Source: a virus. From it: a DNA stretch of 60,347 nucleotides. The notes below the pieces were generated by a model, which saw only the letters and a program-made list of their open reading frames with translations, did no database searches and was not told the DNA's origin. Positions 45,354-54,406 of the stretch are shown here, piece by piece. Numbering within the stretch: position 1 is the stretch's first letter; every line of letters starts with the position of its first letter. A program made the position numbers and the translations under genes. Where the stretch lies: positions 1 to 60,347 of IMG/VR virus record IMGVR_UViG_3300046777_000773; one strand, 5' to 3'.

Positions 45354-47681
45354 GTGGCTACGGCACAGAAAATTTCGCAGCTTACCACGGCAGGTCCATT
45401 GACCGGCGCCGAACTTGTGCCTGTTGTCCAGAACTCCGGTACCCTCCAAACCACCGTATCTGCCCTCAAAGCCTACACTATTGTATCCATTACGCCTGAA
45501 ATCTCGGCCCTTAATACGCGTGTCGACCAAGTCTCTGCGCTAATATCTTCTAATGCTGTTGCCATCGCATCATTGTCTGCCCAAGTGTCGGGGGCTTTGG
45601 TGGCGGTGGCTTCCCTCAGTGCAGCAGTATCCACGCTTACTATCCGCGTCGATGATGTTTCTGCCATAGCTACCTCCATCGGAGCCGTCGTCTCCACTTT
45701 TGACACTCGCATCTCAGATGTGTCGGCGGCAGTCGTCTCTGTCAATGAAGTAGTGTCTGCTCTCGATATTCGTGTAAGCGATGTATCAGCGGCAGTAGTG
45801 TCTGTCAACAATGTGGTCTCGGCTTTAGAGGTTCGCGTCAGCAGCGTATCAGCCGTAGCCTCTGCCAACACAGCAGCCATAGCCAACGTATCTGCTCTAG
45901 TATCGGCGGTAGATGTCAGGGTTGCAGCCGTCTCAGCCTCGGTTTCTGCCCTTAACGTACAGATGGTGCAGGCCCTTGCCTCCATTTCAGCTATCAATTC
46001 TGTACTTGCTACCATCGACACATCGGCTATCACCGGCTTAGAAGTCCGCGTTTCTACCCTTGAAATCCGGGTCACCGACGTATCGGCCTCAGTATCGGCG
46101 CTCCAAGTCCAGCTTAACGCCGTATCTGCTCTGACGTCCGTCAATGCCGCTGCCATCACCTCCATCAATGCAGTCGTCTCGACCAAAGTCAATCGCGTCG
46201 GCGACTACATGGACAGCGTCCAGTACATCGAGTTCGACACCTCCACTGTCATTGCGACTTCAGTTGGGCGCCTGTCTTGGGACATTGATTATGGTACTCT
46301 CGACATCGGTCTTTCTGGTGGTAATGCTAACGTACTCGTCGGCCAGCGTCAAGTAGCCTACGTCTACAACAACACAGCGGCTACTATCGAAAAGGGCAAG
46401 GTTGTCGAAGTCACAGGGGCTTCAGGTCAGCGCCTCACCGTCAAGTTAGCCCAGGCCAACAGCGACGCCAACAGTGCCACTATTCTCGGCATCATGCTTG
46501 AGACGGTCTCTGTAAACAATTCTGGTTACGTAGGCACCAACGGCATTATTCGCAACGTCGACACAGGTGCCTTCACTGATGGTCAGATTGTTTACTTGTC
46601 TCCGGTCTCGGCGGGTGAACTTACCGCTACTAAGCCCGTCGCCCCGCAGCACCTAGTCCTTATCGGCTACGTGGTCAAGGGCGGTTCGGTCGGTGCAGGT
46701 TCCATCTACGTCAATACCCAAAACGGCTACGAACTGGGTGAACTGCACGACGTCAAAGTCTCCTCCAGCCTTTCCATCGCCAACAATGAAGTCCTCGCAT
46801 ACAATACCAGCGCAGGTGTCTGGACCAACTCCACCGTCCTAATCGAGACCCAGGCTTCCATTTCGGTTCTCCAGATTCAAGTCGATGCAGTATCCGCAGC
46901 AACCTCTGTAAACGCCGCTCATATTGCTGCCGTCAGCGCCTCAGTCAGCGCCCTCCAAATCCAAGTGGATGCTGTCTCGGTTGCTACCTCAGTCAATGCT
47001 GCTGCTATCACTTCTGTTAATGCAGTAATCTCGGCTCTCGACACTCGGGTCGGTGCAGTCTCTGCGGCCACTTCCGTAAACGCTGTAGCCATTGCTGCCG
47101 TTGCCGCTTCGGTCTCCGTTCTCCAAATCCAAGTCGACGCAGTCTCAGCAGCTACTTCTGTCAATGCAGTAGCTATTGCAGCCGTCTCCGCAGTCGTAAG
47201 CACCCTCCAAATCCAAGTCAATGAGGTATCGGCGGCAGTCTCAGCAGCTTTAGTATCGGTAAGTCAGCGGGTCCTCAAGGCTGGTGATACGATGTCTGGC
47301 GAACTGAACATGGCTGACAATCTGGTTACGCGGCCCAAGTTCAAGGACTACGCACTCCAAGTCGTTACACGGGCCAGTGCTTCTGCTACCACCACGCTCG
47401 ACCTGACCGAAGGTAACTTCTTTGCTATTCGTGCAGCAGGCAGTACTACCTTTGTGTTCGCCAATCCTCCGGTCTCCTCTGCCAATGGTCCGGCTGGTGG
47501 GGGCTTCATCTTAGAACTTCAGAATGGCGGGGCAGCTACAGTCACTTGGCCTGCGGCAGTTGATTGGCCGGGTGGTACAGCGCCTACGCTCACATCCAGC
47601 GGCTATGACGTATTCGTCTTCATCACTGACGATGGTGGTACTGTCTGGCGCGGTGTTCAATCCATGAAAGATAGCAAGTAG
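45354..47681 (+). CDS. Tail fibre with long trimeric coiled-coil repeats
   Basis: A 775-residue protein starting at GTG. After a short attachment region (KISQLTTAGPLTGAELVPVV), residues about 45-280 and 505-640 are degenerate heptad/hendecad repeats (VSALQIQVDAVSAATSVNA). These flank a beta-rich, chaperone- or lectin-like insert (about 290-500, YVYNNTAATIEKGKVVEVTG). The C-terminal about 115 residues (TTLDLTEGNFFAIRAAGSTT to VWRGVQSMKDSK) form a domain repeated in the next gene. A trimeric fibre shaft with receptor-binding tip is the likely form. Confidence 0.7.
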   Translation: MATAQKISQLTTAGPLTGAELVPVVQNSGTLQTTVSALKAYTIVSITPEISALNTRVDQVSALISSNAVAIASLSAQVSGALVAVASLSAAVSTLTIRVDDVSAIATSIGAVVSTFDTRISDVSAAVVSVNEVVSALDIRVSDVSAAVVSVNNVVSALEVRVSSVSAVASANTAAIANVSALVSAVDVRVAAVSASVSALNVQMVQALASISAINSVLATIDTSAITGLEVRVSTLEIRVTDVSASVSALQVQLNAVSALTSVNAAAITSINAVVSTKVNRVGDYMDSVQYIEFDTSTVIATSVGRLSWDIDYGTLDIGLSGGNANVLVGQRQVAYVYNNTAATIEKGKVVEVTGASGQRLTVKLAQANSDANSATILGIMLETVSVNNSGYVGTNGIIRNVDTGAFTDGQIVYLSPVSAGELTATKPVAPQHLVLIGYVVKGGSVGAGSIYVNTQNGYELGELHDVKVSSSLSIANNEVLAYNTSAGVWTNSTVLIETQASISVLQIQVDAVSAATSVNAAHIAAVSASVSALQIQVDAVSVATSVNAAAITSVNAVISALDTRVGAVSAATSVNAVAIAAVAASVSVLQIQVDAVSAATSVNAVAIAAVSAVVSTLQIQVNEVSAAVSAALVSVSQRVLKAGDTMSGELNMADNLVTRPKFKDYALQVVTRASASATTTLDLTEGNFFAIRAAGSTTFVFANPPVSSANGPAGGGFILELQNGGAATVTWPAAVDWPGGTAPTLTSSGYDVFVFITDDGGTVWRGVQSMKDSK

Positions 47682-47689
47682 GGAATCCC

Positions 47690-48163
47690 ATGGCAACCTA
47701 TAAAATCAGCGGCCTTACATCTGCTACAGCGGTTTCGGCCACCGACCTCTTCGAAATCTCCAAGGTATCGGTCTCCGCCTACGGCTCTCGCCAAGTTACC
47801 GGCGCCCTGCTTCGCACCTATGCCCTGACCGAAATCTCGGGCTACACCCTTGCGCGGACTTCGCTTGCCAACGTCTCTGCGACCACGACCCTCGATCTCG
47901 CCAGCGCCAACTTCTTCTCGGCTCAAGTCAGCGGCAGCACCACCTGGGTCTTCGCCAACCCGCCCACCAGCACCGTTGCCGCAGGCTTTATCCTTGAGCT
48001 TACCAATGGTGGCGGCTATACCAACACATGGCCGTCAGCAGTCAAGTGGCCTAACGGTACTGCTCCCACGATCACAACCAGCGGCACCGACGTCTTCACG
48101 TTCATCACCGATGATGGCGGCGTCATTTGGCGCGGTGTCCAATCCATGCAGGACTCCAAGTAA
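47690..48163 (+). CDS. Short tail protein sharing the fibre C-terminal domain
   Basis: A 157-residue protein. The N-terminus KISGLTSATAVSATDLFEIS mirrors the start of the preceding fibre. The C-terminal about 110 residues (TTLDLASANFFSAQVSGSTT to GVIWRGVQSMQDSK) parallel the fibre tip. It thus looks like the fibre with its shaft deleted, probably by duplication. It may be an alternative or co-assembling tip protein. Its stop overlaps the next start (TAATG). Confidence 0.65.
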   Translation: MATYKISGLTSATAVSATDLFEISKVSVSAYGSRQVTGALLRTYALTEISGYTLARTSLANVSATTTLDLASANFFSAQVSGSTTWVFANPPTSTVAAGFILELTNGGGYTNTWPSAVKWPNGTAPTITTSGTDVFTFITDDGGVIWRGVQSMQDSK

Positions 48164-50169
48164 TGCTCCTCGTCGAAAAGCTCCTCGGCTCTTCTTCTGC
48201 CGTCGCCGCCAACTACATCGAAGACGTCTTCTCGACGTATCTGTATACGGGTAACGGCGGGACGCAGACGATCACAAATGGGATTGATCTAAGCACCAAG
48301 GGCGGATTAGTCTGGGTCAAGTCACGTGGCTCTGCCGTAGATAATGTTGTTTATGATACCGCTAGAGGTGTGGGGACTTCAGCAACCGGCGGAGCAAATC
48401 AACTAGTAACAAATACCGCTAACGGAACATCTAATGGTAGCTCTGGTGTAGGTGCTAGAGATTATTTAAGTGCCTTTAACTCAGATGGGTTTACCGTGGT
48501 ATACGGTAGTGGCAGTGCCACAGGCCAAGTTATGAATGATGGTACCATTAACTTTACCTCTTGGACTTTCCGCAAGCAGGCGAAGTTTTTTGATGTTGTG
48601 ACTTGGACCGGCGACGGCACAACCCCGCGTGTCATTTCTCATAACTTAGGCTCTGTCCCCGGCTGCATTATCGCTAAGCGCACTGATTTGGCGGGGGATT
48701 GGTATGTCTATCACCGCCGCTTAAATGGTGGCACGAATCCAGAACAATACTGGACATTGCTCAATACAACTGGCGCAACACAAGGCCCCGGCAGCATCTG
48801 GGGAACAACCGCGCCAACCTCCACCGGATTCAATGTCGGCTCTGCACTAAACACCCTTCCCGGCTCTGGCATCACACCAACCTATGTGGCTTACGTCTTT
48901 GCCCATGATGCAGGCGGCTTTGGCGCTACCGGCACGGACAATGTGATTAGCTGCGGGTCGTTTACGACTAACGGCAGCGGCAATGCGACGGTGAACTTAG
49001 GATATGAGCCGCAATTTGTCTTAATGAAAACTACATCAGGAACAGGAAATTGGTTCTTGTTTGACAGCATGAGAGGCATGACAACAAGTTCCAGTCCTTA
49101 TTTGTTTGCAGACACCAGTAATGCCGAAGCGACGAACTCGCTGTTTACGGTTCAGCCCACAGCTACTGGTTTTGATGTCAAGTTTGGCTCGCTTTCTGGG
49201 ACGCTAATCTACATCGCCATCCGCCGTGGCCCGATGAAGACGCCGACTACGGGGACGAGTGTGTTTAGTCCGATTGCGTCAAGTGCTGCGACAGGAACCA
49301 CGCTGACAACCGGCTTCCCAGTTGACGCGCAAATCTTCAGCTTACGCACCGGAACTACCAACAAAAACAACACTTATGACAGGTTGCGGGGCGTTAGTTC
49401 CACAACAACCGAATCTGGCGTTCGCCTCATTACCAGTTCAACGGCAGCAGAAACCGCCGCTGGTAATGAAACTAGGCTTTGGGATAACACCAGCTTTCAG
49501 ATGCCATCTACGTTTGGAGGTGCCAGCACAGTCTTCTGGAACTTCCGCCGCGCCCCTGGCTTCTTTGATGTGGTGTGTTATACGGGGAATGGAGTAAGCA
49601 ATAGAATAGTGCCACACAATCTTGGCGTGGCTTTTGAATTGGCTTTTATTAAAAAAAGATCAGCAACGGAAAATTGGGCCGCGTGGTGTACAGATTATTC
49701 CATGTTTGGGTTAAACTCTTCAAATGCGGCGTCGTCTGGTTATCCACTTAACAGCAAAGAAACAGGCATTGATGTAACCAATATTGTTGGGCCGCTTTCA
49801 TCTCCGAATGGTTGTAATACATCAAGTGCAACCTACGTCGCCTACCTCTTCGCCACAGTCGCAGGCGTATCCAAGGTCTTCAGTTATACGGGCAACGGTT
49901 CAAACCAAACAATCAATTGTGGCTTCACGGGCGGAGCGCGCTTTGTCCTTATTAAAAGAACAGACTCTACAGGGAACTGGACCGTTTTTGATAGCGCGCG
50001 TGGGATTGTGGCGGGCAATGATCCCTACCTCCTCCTCAATTCAACCGCCGCCGAAGTTACTACCCTTGATGTTGTTGATACGGACAGTAGCGGCTTCATC
50101 GTAAATCAAGAAGTTAACACCAATCTTAACGTAAACAATGCCACCTACATCGGGCTGGCCATAGCGTAA
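48163..50169 (+). CDS. Receptor-binding-type tail protein with repeated beta domains
   Basis: A 668-residue protein with three related blocks: TFRKQAKFFDVVTWTGDGTT, FRRAPGFFDVVCYTGNGVSN and VFSYTGNGSNQTINCGF. Each is followed by a PxFVLxKxxxxxxNWxxFDSxRG-type strand pattern (for example KTTSGTGNWFLFDSMRGM). This resembles DUF7483-like repeats of aquatic phage tail proteins. Base composition is uneven and more AT-rich in stretches than the neighbours, as expected for an exchanged host-range gene. Start at the ATG overlapping the upstream stop. Confidence 0.65.
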   Translation: MLLVEKLLGSSSAVAANYIEDVFSTYLYTGNGGTQTITNGIDLSTKGGLVWVKSRGSAVDNVVYDTARGVGTSATGGANQLVTNTANGTSNGSSGVGARDYLSAFNSDGFTVVYGSGSATGQVMNDGTINFTSWTFRKQAKFFDVVTWTGDGTTPRVISHNLGSVPGCIIAKRTDLAGDWYVYHRRLNGGTNPEQYWTLLNTTGATQGPGSIWGTTAPTSTGFNVGSALNTLPGSGITPTYVAYVFAHDAGGFGATGTDNVISCGSFTTNGSGNATVNLGYEPQFVLMKTTSGTGNWFLFDSMRGMTTSSSPYLFADTSNAEATNSLFTVQPTATGFDVKFGSLSGTLIYIAIRRGPMKTPTTGTSVFSPIASSAATGTTLTTGFPVDAQIFSLRTGTTNKNNTYDRLRGVSSTTTESGVRLITSSTAAETAAGNETRLWDNTSFQMPSTFGGASTVFWNFRRAPGFFDVVCYTGNGVSNRIVPHNLGVAFELAFIKKRSATENWAAWCTDYSMFGLNSSNAASSGYPLNSKETGIDVTNIVGPLSSPNGCNTSSATYVAYLFATVAGVSKVFSYTGNGSNQTINCGFTGGARFVLIKRTDSTGNWTVFDSARGIVAGNDPYLLLNSTAAEVTTLDVVDTDSSGFIVNQEVNTNLNVNNATYIGLAIA

Positions 50170-50178
50170 GAGGACATC

Positions 50179-50619
50179 ATGGAAATTCGCATTCAAGCTA
50201 CGGGAGCAGTTGTGACGGAGCAAGAGTTCCGTTCCATGTTCCCCAACACCAGCCTTCCCGTTCCCTTAACGGAGGCAGCTATCAACGGTCTCGGCGGCGA
50301 CATCGTCTTCGAAGGCCCCCAACCCGTCGCTACTCGCTACCAGACTGTAGTCCGTCAAGGCGTCATCCAGCTAGGCGACAAGTGGTACACCAACTATGTA
50401 GCGGTCGACCTGTCCCCGGAAGCTTGCACAGCCCTTGACGAGCAGCAAGCATCTGCTGTCCGTGCTGACCGCAACGCCCGCCTTGCAGCCTGCGACTGGA
50501 CTCAAGTAGCCGATGCCCCTGTCGACAAGACCGTGTGGGCTACCTACCGTCAAGAGCTTCGGGACATCTCCTCTCAGCCGGGCTTCCCTTGGGAAATTAC
50601 TTGGCCGACCAGTCCGTAG
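50179..50619 (+). CDS. Tail fibre assembly chaperone
   Basis: A 146-residue protein. The C-terminal part VRADRNARLAACDWTQVADA, TVWATYRQELRDISSQPGFP and WEITWPTSP is the signature of the phage tail assembly chaperone family (Phage_tail_APC, P2/lambda Tfa-like tails). It usually sits after the fibre gene it helps fold, exactly as here. The N-terminal part varies with the partner fibre. Confidence 0.75.
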   Translation: MEIRIQATGAVVTEQEFRSMFPNTSLPVPLTEAAINGLGGDIVFEGPQPVATRYQTVVRQGVIQLGDKWYTNYVAVDLSPEACTALDEQQASAVRADRNARLAACDWTQVADAPVDKTVWATYRQELRDISSQPGFPWEITWPTSP

Positions 50620-50666
50620 TGAGATTAGGTGAGAATCTTGACACACCCTCACCTTCAATGTATGGT
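50618..50666 (+). promoter_or_regulatory. Promoter of the AAA+ helicase gene with embedded GGTGAG operator sites
   Basis: Consensus TTGACA (50,638-50,643), a 17-bp spacer and TATGGT (50,661-50,666). AGTGAG (50,618) and GGTGAG (50,628) lie just upstream, and CTCACC (50,648-50,653) sits in the spacer. These are the half-sites that build the two modules at 37 and 40 kb. A protein bound here would touch RNA polymerase directly, so this is probably a regulated promoter. Confidence 0.7.
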
Positions 50667-50692
50667 AGGCTTCTTCACAAGGAGTCTCGTGC

Positions 50693-52165
50693 ATGTCAGA
50701 AAAAGTCAACCGCGTTCAGCTTTTGAACGACGCTAAAGCCCAGCTTACACCGTGGACTACCGAGGACGGTCGTCTCTTCTTGGACTACACTGACCTCGGC
50801 ACGCGGCGTACCATGGCCATCACCTCACAAGGCAATTGTGATTTCCGTGGTTGGTTCTCAGCTTTCTGCGTCGACCAAATCAACCTCGTGCCCAATGGGG
50901 ACCTCATCAACTCTGCCCAAACCTACTTCGCGCATTGGACACGCACCCGTGGCCCGAAGCTCAAGGACTTCATTCGCGTAGGCGGCAAGATCGGCGAACT
51001 CTACATCGACACGGGCAATGACGCTAACGACGCTTGGCGCATCACTCCCGAAGGCATTGATCTTGTAAAGGGCGGCCCTACCCATATCCGCATGTTGCGT
51101 GGCGCCGGTATGTTGCCTCTGGCAGACCCTGACTTCTCAGCCCCGCCTTGCGAGTTCCCCAAGCTTCTCCGCAAGTACATCGCCTCCGATGACGACACCC
51201 TGATGCTTCTGACCGCTTGGGTCTTGGGTTGCCTCCGTCCCGAAGGTCCCTATCCTGTCCTGACCATCTCAGGCGAACAAGGCTCTGGTAAGTCTACCGT
51301 CCTCCGGCTGCTGCGTCGTATCATGGACCCGCACGCCCTCGATATGCGTACCCCGCCCGAAGACCAGCGTGACCTGCAAGCCATGGTTCGCAACTCCTTC
51401 GTGCTTGCCTTCGACAACGTCTCCTTCATTTCCAACAAGATGTCGGATGCGCTGTGCGTCATCAGCACCGGCACCGGCGCTCAGGGCGGGCGTGCCCTCT
51501 ACACCAACGCCGAAGAGTCCGCAGTCCGCGTGTGTAGGCCCGTGGCCATGAACGGCATCCCCGACGTCGTCGAGCGCGGTGACTTGGTGGACCGCTCCAT
51601 CCACGTGCATCTGCCCCGCATCGACTCGCATCTGCGTCGTGACGATTCCGAGTTCTGGACCTGCTTCCATGCTGACCATCCGCGCCTTCTTGGCTCGCTT
51701 ATGAATGCAGCATTGAAAGCTATGCAGAACTATGGTAATGTAGTCTTGGCTGAAAAGCCGCGCATGTCTGCGTTTGCAGTGTGGGCCGTCGCCGCCGAAC
51801 AGGCATTTGGATGGGAGCCCGGTCGCCTTATGGAAGTCTATAAGAACAACCGTTCGGCAGCCGAATCTCAGATGCTGGAGTTCAATGGCATGGCTTCCGC
51901 GCTGCTTCGTATGATGGCAAAACAGAAGGAATTTTCAGGAACCTATTCGGACCTGATTGGACAGTTGGAGATGAATGTAGGCCCGCGCGAGCGTTTGCCC
52001 CAGACTTCACATAGCGTTGCCGCTGAACTCAAGCGTATCCGTCCCGCTCTTGAGCGTCAGGGTTTGCGCTTCTTCAATGCTGGGCGCTCGGGGGCTTCTG
52101 ACCAGAAGGGTCGTTCACGCATCTCCATCGTGCGCCAGGATGATGATGAGCCTGCGGTTACATGA
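50693..52165 (+). CDS. AAA+ ATPase, probable replicative helicase (D5/SF3-like)
   Basis: A 490-residue protein. The C-terminal half has Walker A ISGEQGSGKSTVLRLL (about 193-208) and Walker B SFVLAFDNVSF (about 237-247). Sensor/arginine-finger-type segments follow: STGTGAQGGRALYTNAEESA and VERGDLVDRSIHVHLPRI. This is the layout of D5-like phage and viral helicases. The N-terminal part (about 1-130) may bind DNA but lacks clear primase motifs. It is the only replicative helicase candidate in the window, located among late genes but with its own promoter. AAGGAG precedes the ATG. Confidence 0.65.
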   Translation: MSEKVNRVQLLNDAKAQLTPWTTEDGRLFLDYTDLGTRRTMAITSQGNCDFRGWFSAFCVDQINLVPNGDLINSAQTYFAHWTRTRGPKLKDFIRVGGKIGELYIDTGNDANDAWRITPEGIDLVKGGPTHIRMLRGAGMLPLADPDFSAPPCEFPKLLRKYIASDDDTLMLLTAWVLGCLRPEGPYPVLTISGEQGSGKSTVLRLLRRIMDPHALDMRTPPEDQRDLQAMVRNSFVLAFDNVSFISNKMSDALCVISTGTGAQGGRALYTNAEESAVRVCRPVAMNGIPDVVERGDLVDRSIHVHLPRIDSHLRRDDSEFWTCFHADHPRLLGSLMNAALKAMQNYGNVVLAEKPRMSAFAVWAVAAEQAFGWEPGRLMEVYKNNRSAAESQMLEFNGMASALLRMMAKQKEFSGTYSDLIGQLEMNVGPRERLPQTSHSVAAELKRIRPALERQGLRFFNAGRSGASDQKGRSRISIVRQDDDEPAVT

Positions 52166-52878
52166 CAGACGAGCCCTACGTTCCCAAAGTCTCCACTAAA
52201 AAGAAGCCCGCTTACTACGAAACAGCCAAGAAGCGGCTCAAGGAACGTATGGGCAATCCACCCTCACAGGGTGACCGGATCGCCAAGTACAAACGCGAAC
52301 TGCGTGAACTGAACATCCACAAGCCGGGTCACGGCATTCGCGCAGAAAACGTCAAGGCGATCCGAAACCTCAAAGAACACCTACGCGAAACTTGGCAGGC
52401 GTCTTGGGACAAGATCAACAAGATCAAGCGCCTGACCCCCAAGCAAGTCGAGTTCGCCCGCCAATACGCTCTGAATGGGCGCACCAACAAATGCGGTGCC
52501 ATGCGTCTAGCGGGCTACGATTCAGCCAATCCAGCGGTCCTCCTGTCGATGGCTAACAAGAATCTATCGCTTCCCAACTTCAATGACCTAGTTACAGCCT
52601 TCGAGATCGAGGAGAAAGCCCGTATGAAAATCAACGTCGAAGACGTCGTCAAGTGGTTCAACGACATCGCCACCCAGGCTATGGCATCGGGCGACTTCAC
52701 CAATGCTAACCGCGCCATGGAAAACCTTGCCAAGTACCTGGGCATGTTCGTCGAAAAGAAAGAAATCACTCACCGCACTATCCACTCCAAAGAAGAACTG
52801 GATACCCGCATCAGCGAACTGACCGCGATCCTCAAAGAAGCAGAGCCTGACATTGAGCGAAAACTCCGCATCCACTAA
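52162..52878 (+). CDS. Terminase small subunit
   Basis: A 238-residue protein. A basic N-terminus (KKKPAYYETAKKRLKERMG) precedes a helix-turn-helix-like core (LTPKQVEFARQYALNGRTNK then MRLAGYDS) typical of Terminase_2 small subunits. A C-terminal oligomerisation region (VEDVVKWFNDIATQAMASGD to YLGMFVEKKEIT) follows. It recognises phage DNA and loads the large subunit. Immediate linkage to the large subunit (26-base overlap) supports the call. Confidence 0.75.
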   Translation: MTDEPYVPKVSTKKKPAYYETAKKRLKERMGNPPSQGDRIAKYKRELRELNIHKPGHGIRAENVKAIRNLKEHLRETWQASWDKINKIKRLTPKQVEFARQYALNGRTNKCGAMRLAGYDSANPAVLLSMANKNLSLPNFNDLVTAFEIEEKARMKINVEDVVKWFNDIATQAMASGDFTNANRAMENLAKYLGMFVEKKEITHRTIHSKEELDTRISELTAILKEAEPDIERKLRIH

Positions 52879-54406
52879 AGAAGACAAGCTCCTTCAACTA
52901 AAGGCCGAACTGGCTGACGCCCTCCACCAGAAAGCAGTACTGGAGGCGCAAGAGGACTTCTACGTTTTCGTCAAGCTACTAGCGCCCCTTATGTTGGACG
53001 GGAACGACTATCGGGACGGGCGCCACATCGAAGCTATCGCCGCTACCCTTCAGGAAGTAGACCGTGGCCTCGTCGACCGCCTGATGCTGGCCCTACCACC
53101 CGGCTCCATGAAGTCCGTCCTCCTGATGCTCTTCACGGCTTGGTGTATGGGCCGTCACCCGACATGGCGCTTCATGTGGATCTCGCACACCACCGACAAA
53201 GCCGTCGAATGTTCTGGCCGAATCCGCGACTTGGTGCGCTCATCTGAGTATCAAGAGATTTTTCCGGGCGTCCACATCCGCGACGACATGTCTGGCGTCA
53301 CCGGCTGGAAGCTGACCACAGGCGGGTCGTTCATGCCAGCGGGTGCGGGCAAGTCCATCGCCGGTTACCGCTTCAACTTGGGCATCCTCGACGACCCCCT
53401 CTCCGAACAGACCGCCAAGTCCGACACCGAGCGCGAGCGCGTCAACAACTGGTATGGCCCCGGCTTCCGTTCCCGTAAACTGCCCGACTCCCGGATTGTG
53501 CTGGTGAATACGCGCTGGCACGTGCGCGACCTTTCCGGCTTCCTCCTCGATAAGGCTGCCCGCAATCCCCGCGTCGATCAGTGGGAAGTGATCTCCATCC
53601 CGGCCATCCTCGACAAGCCCGCAGCCGACTACCTGATGCTGCCCGAGAACGAGTCCTATTGGCCAGAGTTCATCACCATGGATGACCTGATCGCTACCCG
53701 CGAAGGCTTGTCGCGTGCTGACTGGGGCGCCCTGTATATGCAGACCCCGACCGGCGAGGATGGCAACGTTTTCAATAAGGACGACTTCCAAGACTGGGAT
53801 GAAGACGACCCGCCTGAATGCGACGAAATCATCCAGACCCTGGACACGGCGTTCTCCACCAAAGCTAAAGCGGACTACTCGGTCATTCAGACCTGGGGTA
53901 TCTTCCACCTGACGTTCACGGACGAGAAAGGCTTTGAATATCAAGAGCCTAACGCCATCCTCCTCAACCAAGTCCGTGGTCGATGGTCGTTCCCTCAACT
54001 CCGGGCAGCCGCCAAAGAGCAATACAACATGTTCAAGCCTGACCGAATGATTATCGAAAATAAGGCATCGGGTCAGTCCCTTATTCAGGACTTGAGGCTT
54101 AACAAGTTGCCCGTATTGCCTTTTCAGCCAGATCGTGATAAAGTGGCCCGTGCCCATGCCGTAAGTGGTATCGTGGAGCGGCAGCGCGTCTGGCTTCCCT
54201 TGAAGAAGAAGTTTGCTGCTGAACTCCTGCAAGAAGCCCTCGAATTTCCAAAGGGCGCCCACGATGACGCTGTCGACTCTATGGTCATGGCCCTCCTCTA
54301 CTTGAGGCGCCGCTATGAACTCACCCAAGAGACGGTCAGCCAACCTGAAACCAACGCCCGTCGTCGATCTTTCAAAAGCTATTGGAGCCAAATGACCCAT
54401 GTCTGA
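52853..54406 (+). CDS. Terminase large subunit
   Basis: A 517-residue DNA-packaging motor. ATPase: Walker A ALPPGSMKS (about 81-89), Walker B LGILDDPLSE (about 178-187) and VLVNTRWH (coupling motif, about 218). Nuclease: QTLDTAFSTKAKADYSV, IIENKASGQSLIQDL and GAHDDAVDSMVMALL provide the RNase H-like acidic residues. The start codon is TTG inside the small-subunit gene. Both domains look complete. Confidence 0.9.
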   Translation: MSENSASTKEDKLLQLKAELADALHQKAVLEAQEDFYVFVKLLAPLMLDGNDYRDGRHIEAIAATLQEVDRGLVDRLMLALPPGSMKSVLLMLFTAWCMGRHPTWRFMWISHTTDKAVECSGRIRDLVRSSEYQEIFPGVHIRDDMSGVTGWKLTTGGSFMPAGAGKSIAGYRFNLGILDDPLSEQTAKSDTERERVNNWYGPGFRSRKLPDSRIVLVNTRWHVRDLSGFLLDKAARNPRVDQWEVISIPAILDKPAADYLMLPENESYWPEFITMDDLIATREGLSRADWGALYMQTPTGEDGNVFNKDDFQDWDEDDPPECDEIIQTLDTAFSTKAKADYSVIQTWGIFHLTFTDEKGFEYQEPNAILLNQVRGRWSFPQLRAAAKEQYNMFKPDRMIIENKASGQSLIQDLRLNKLPVLPFQPDRDKVARAHAVSGIVERQRVWLPLKKKFAAELLQEALEFPKGAHDDAVDSMVMALLYLRRRYELTQETVSQPETNARRRSFKSYWSQMTHV

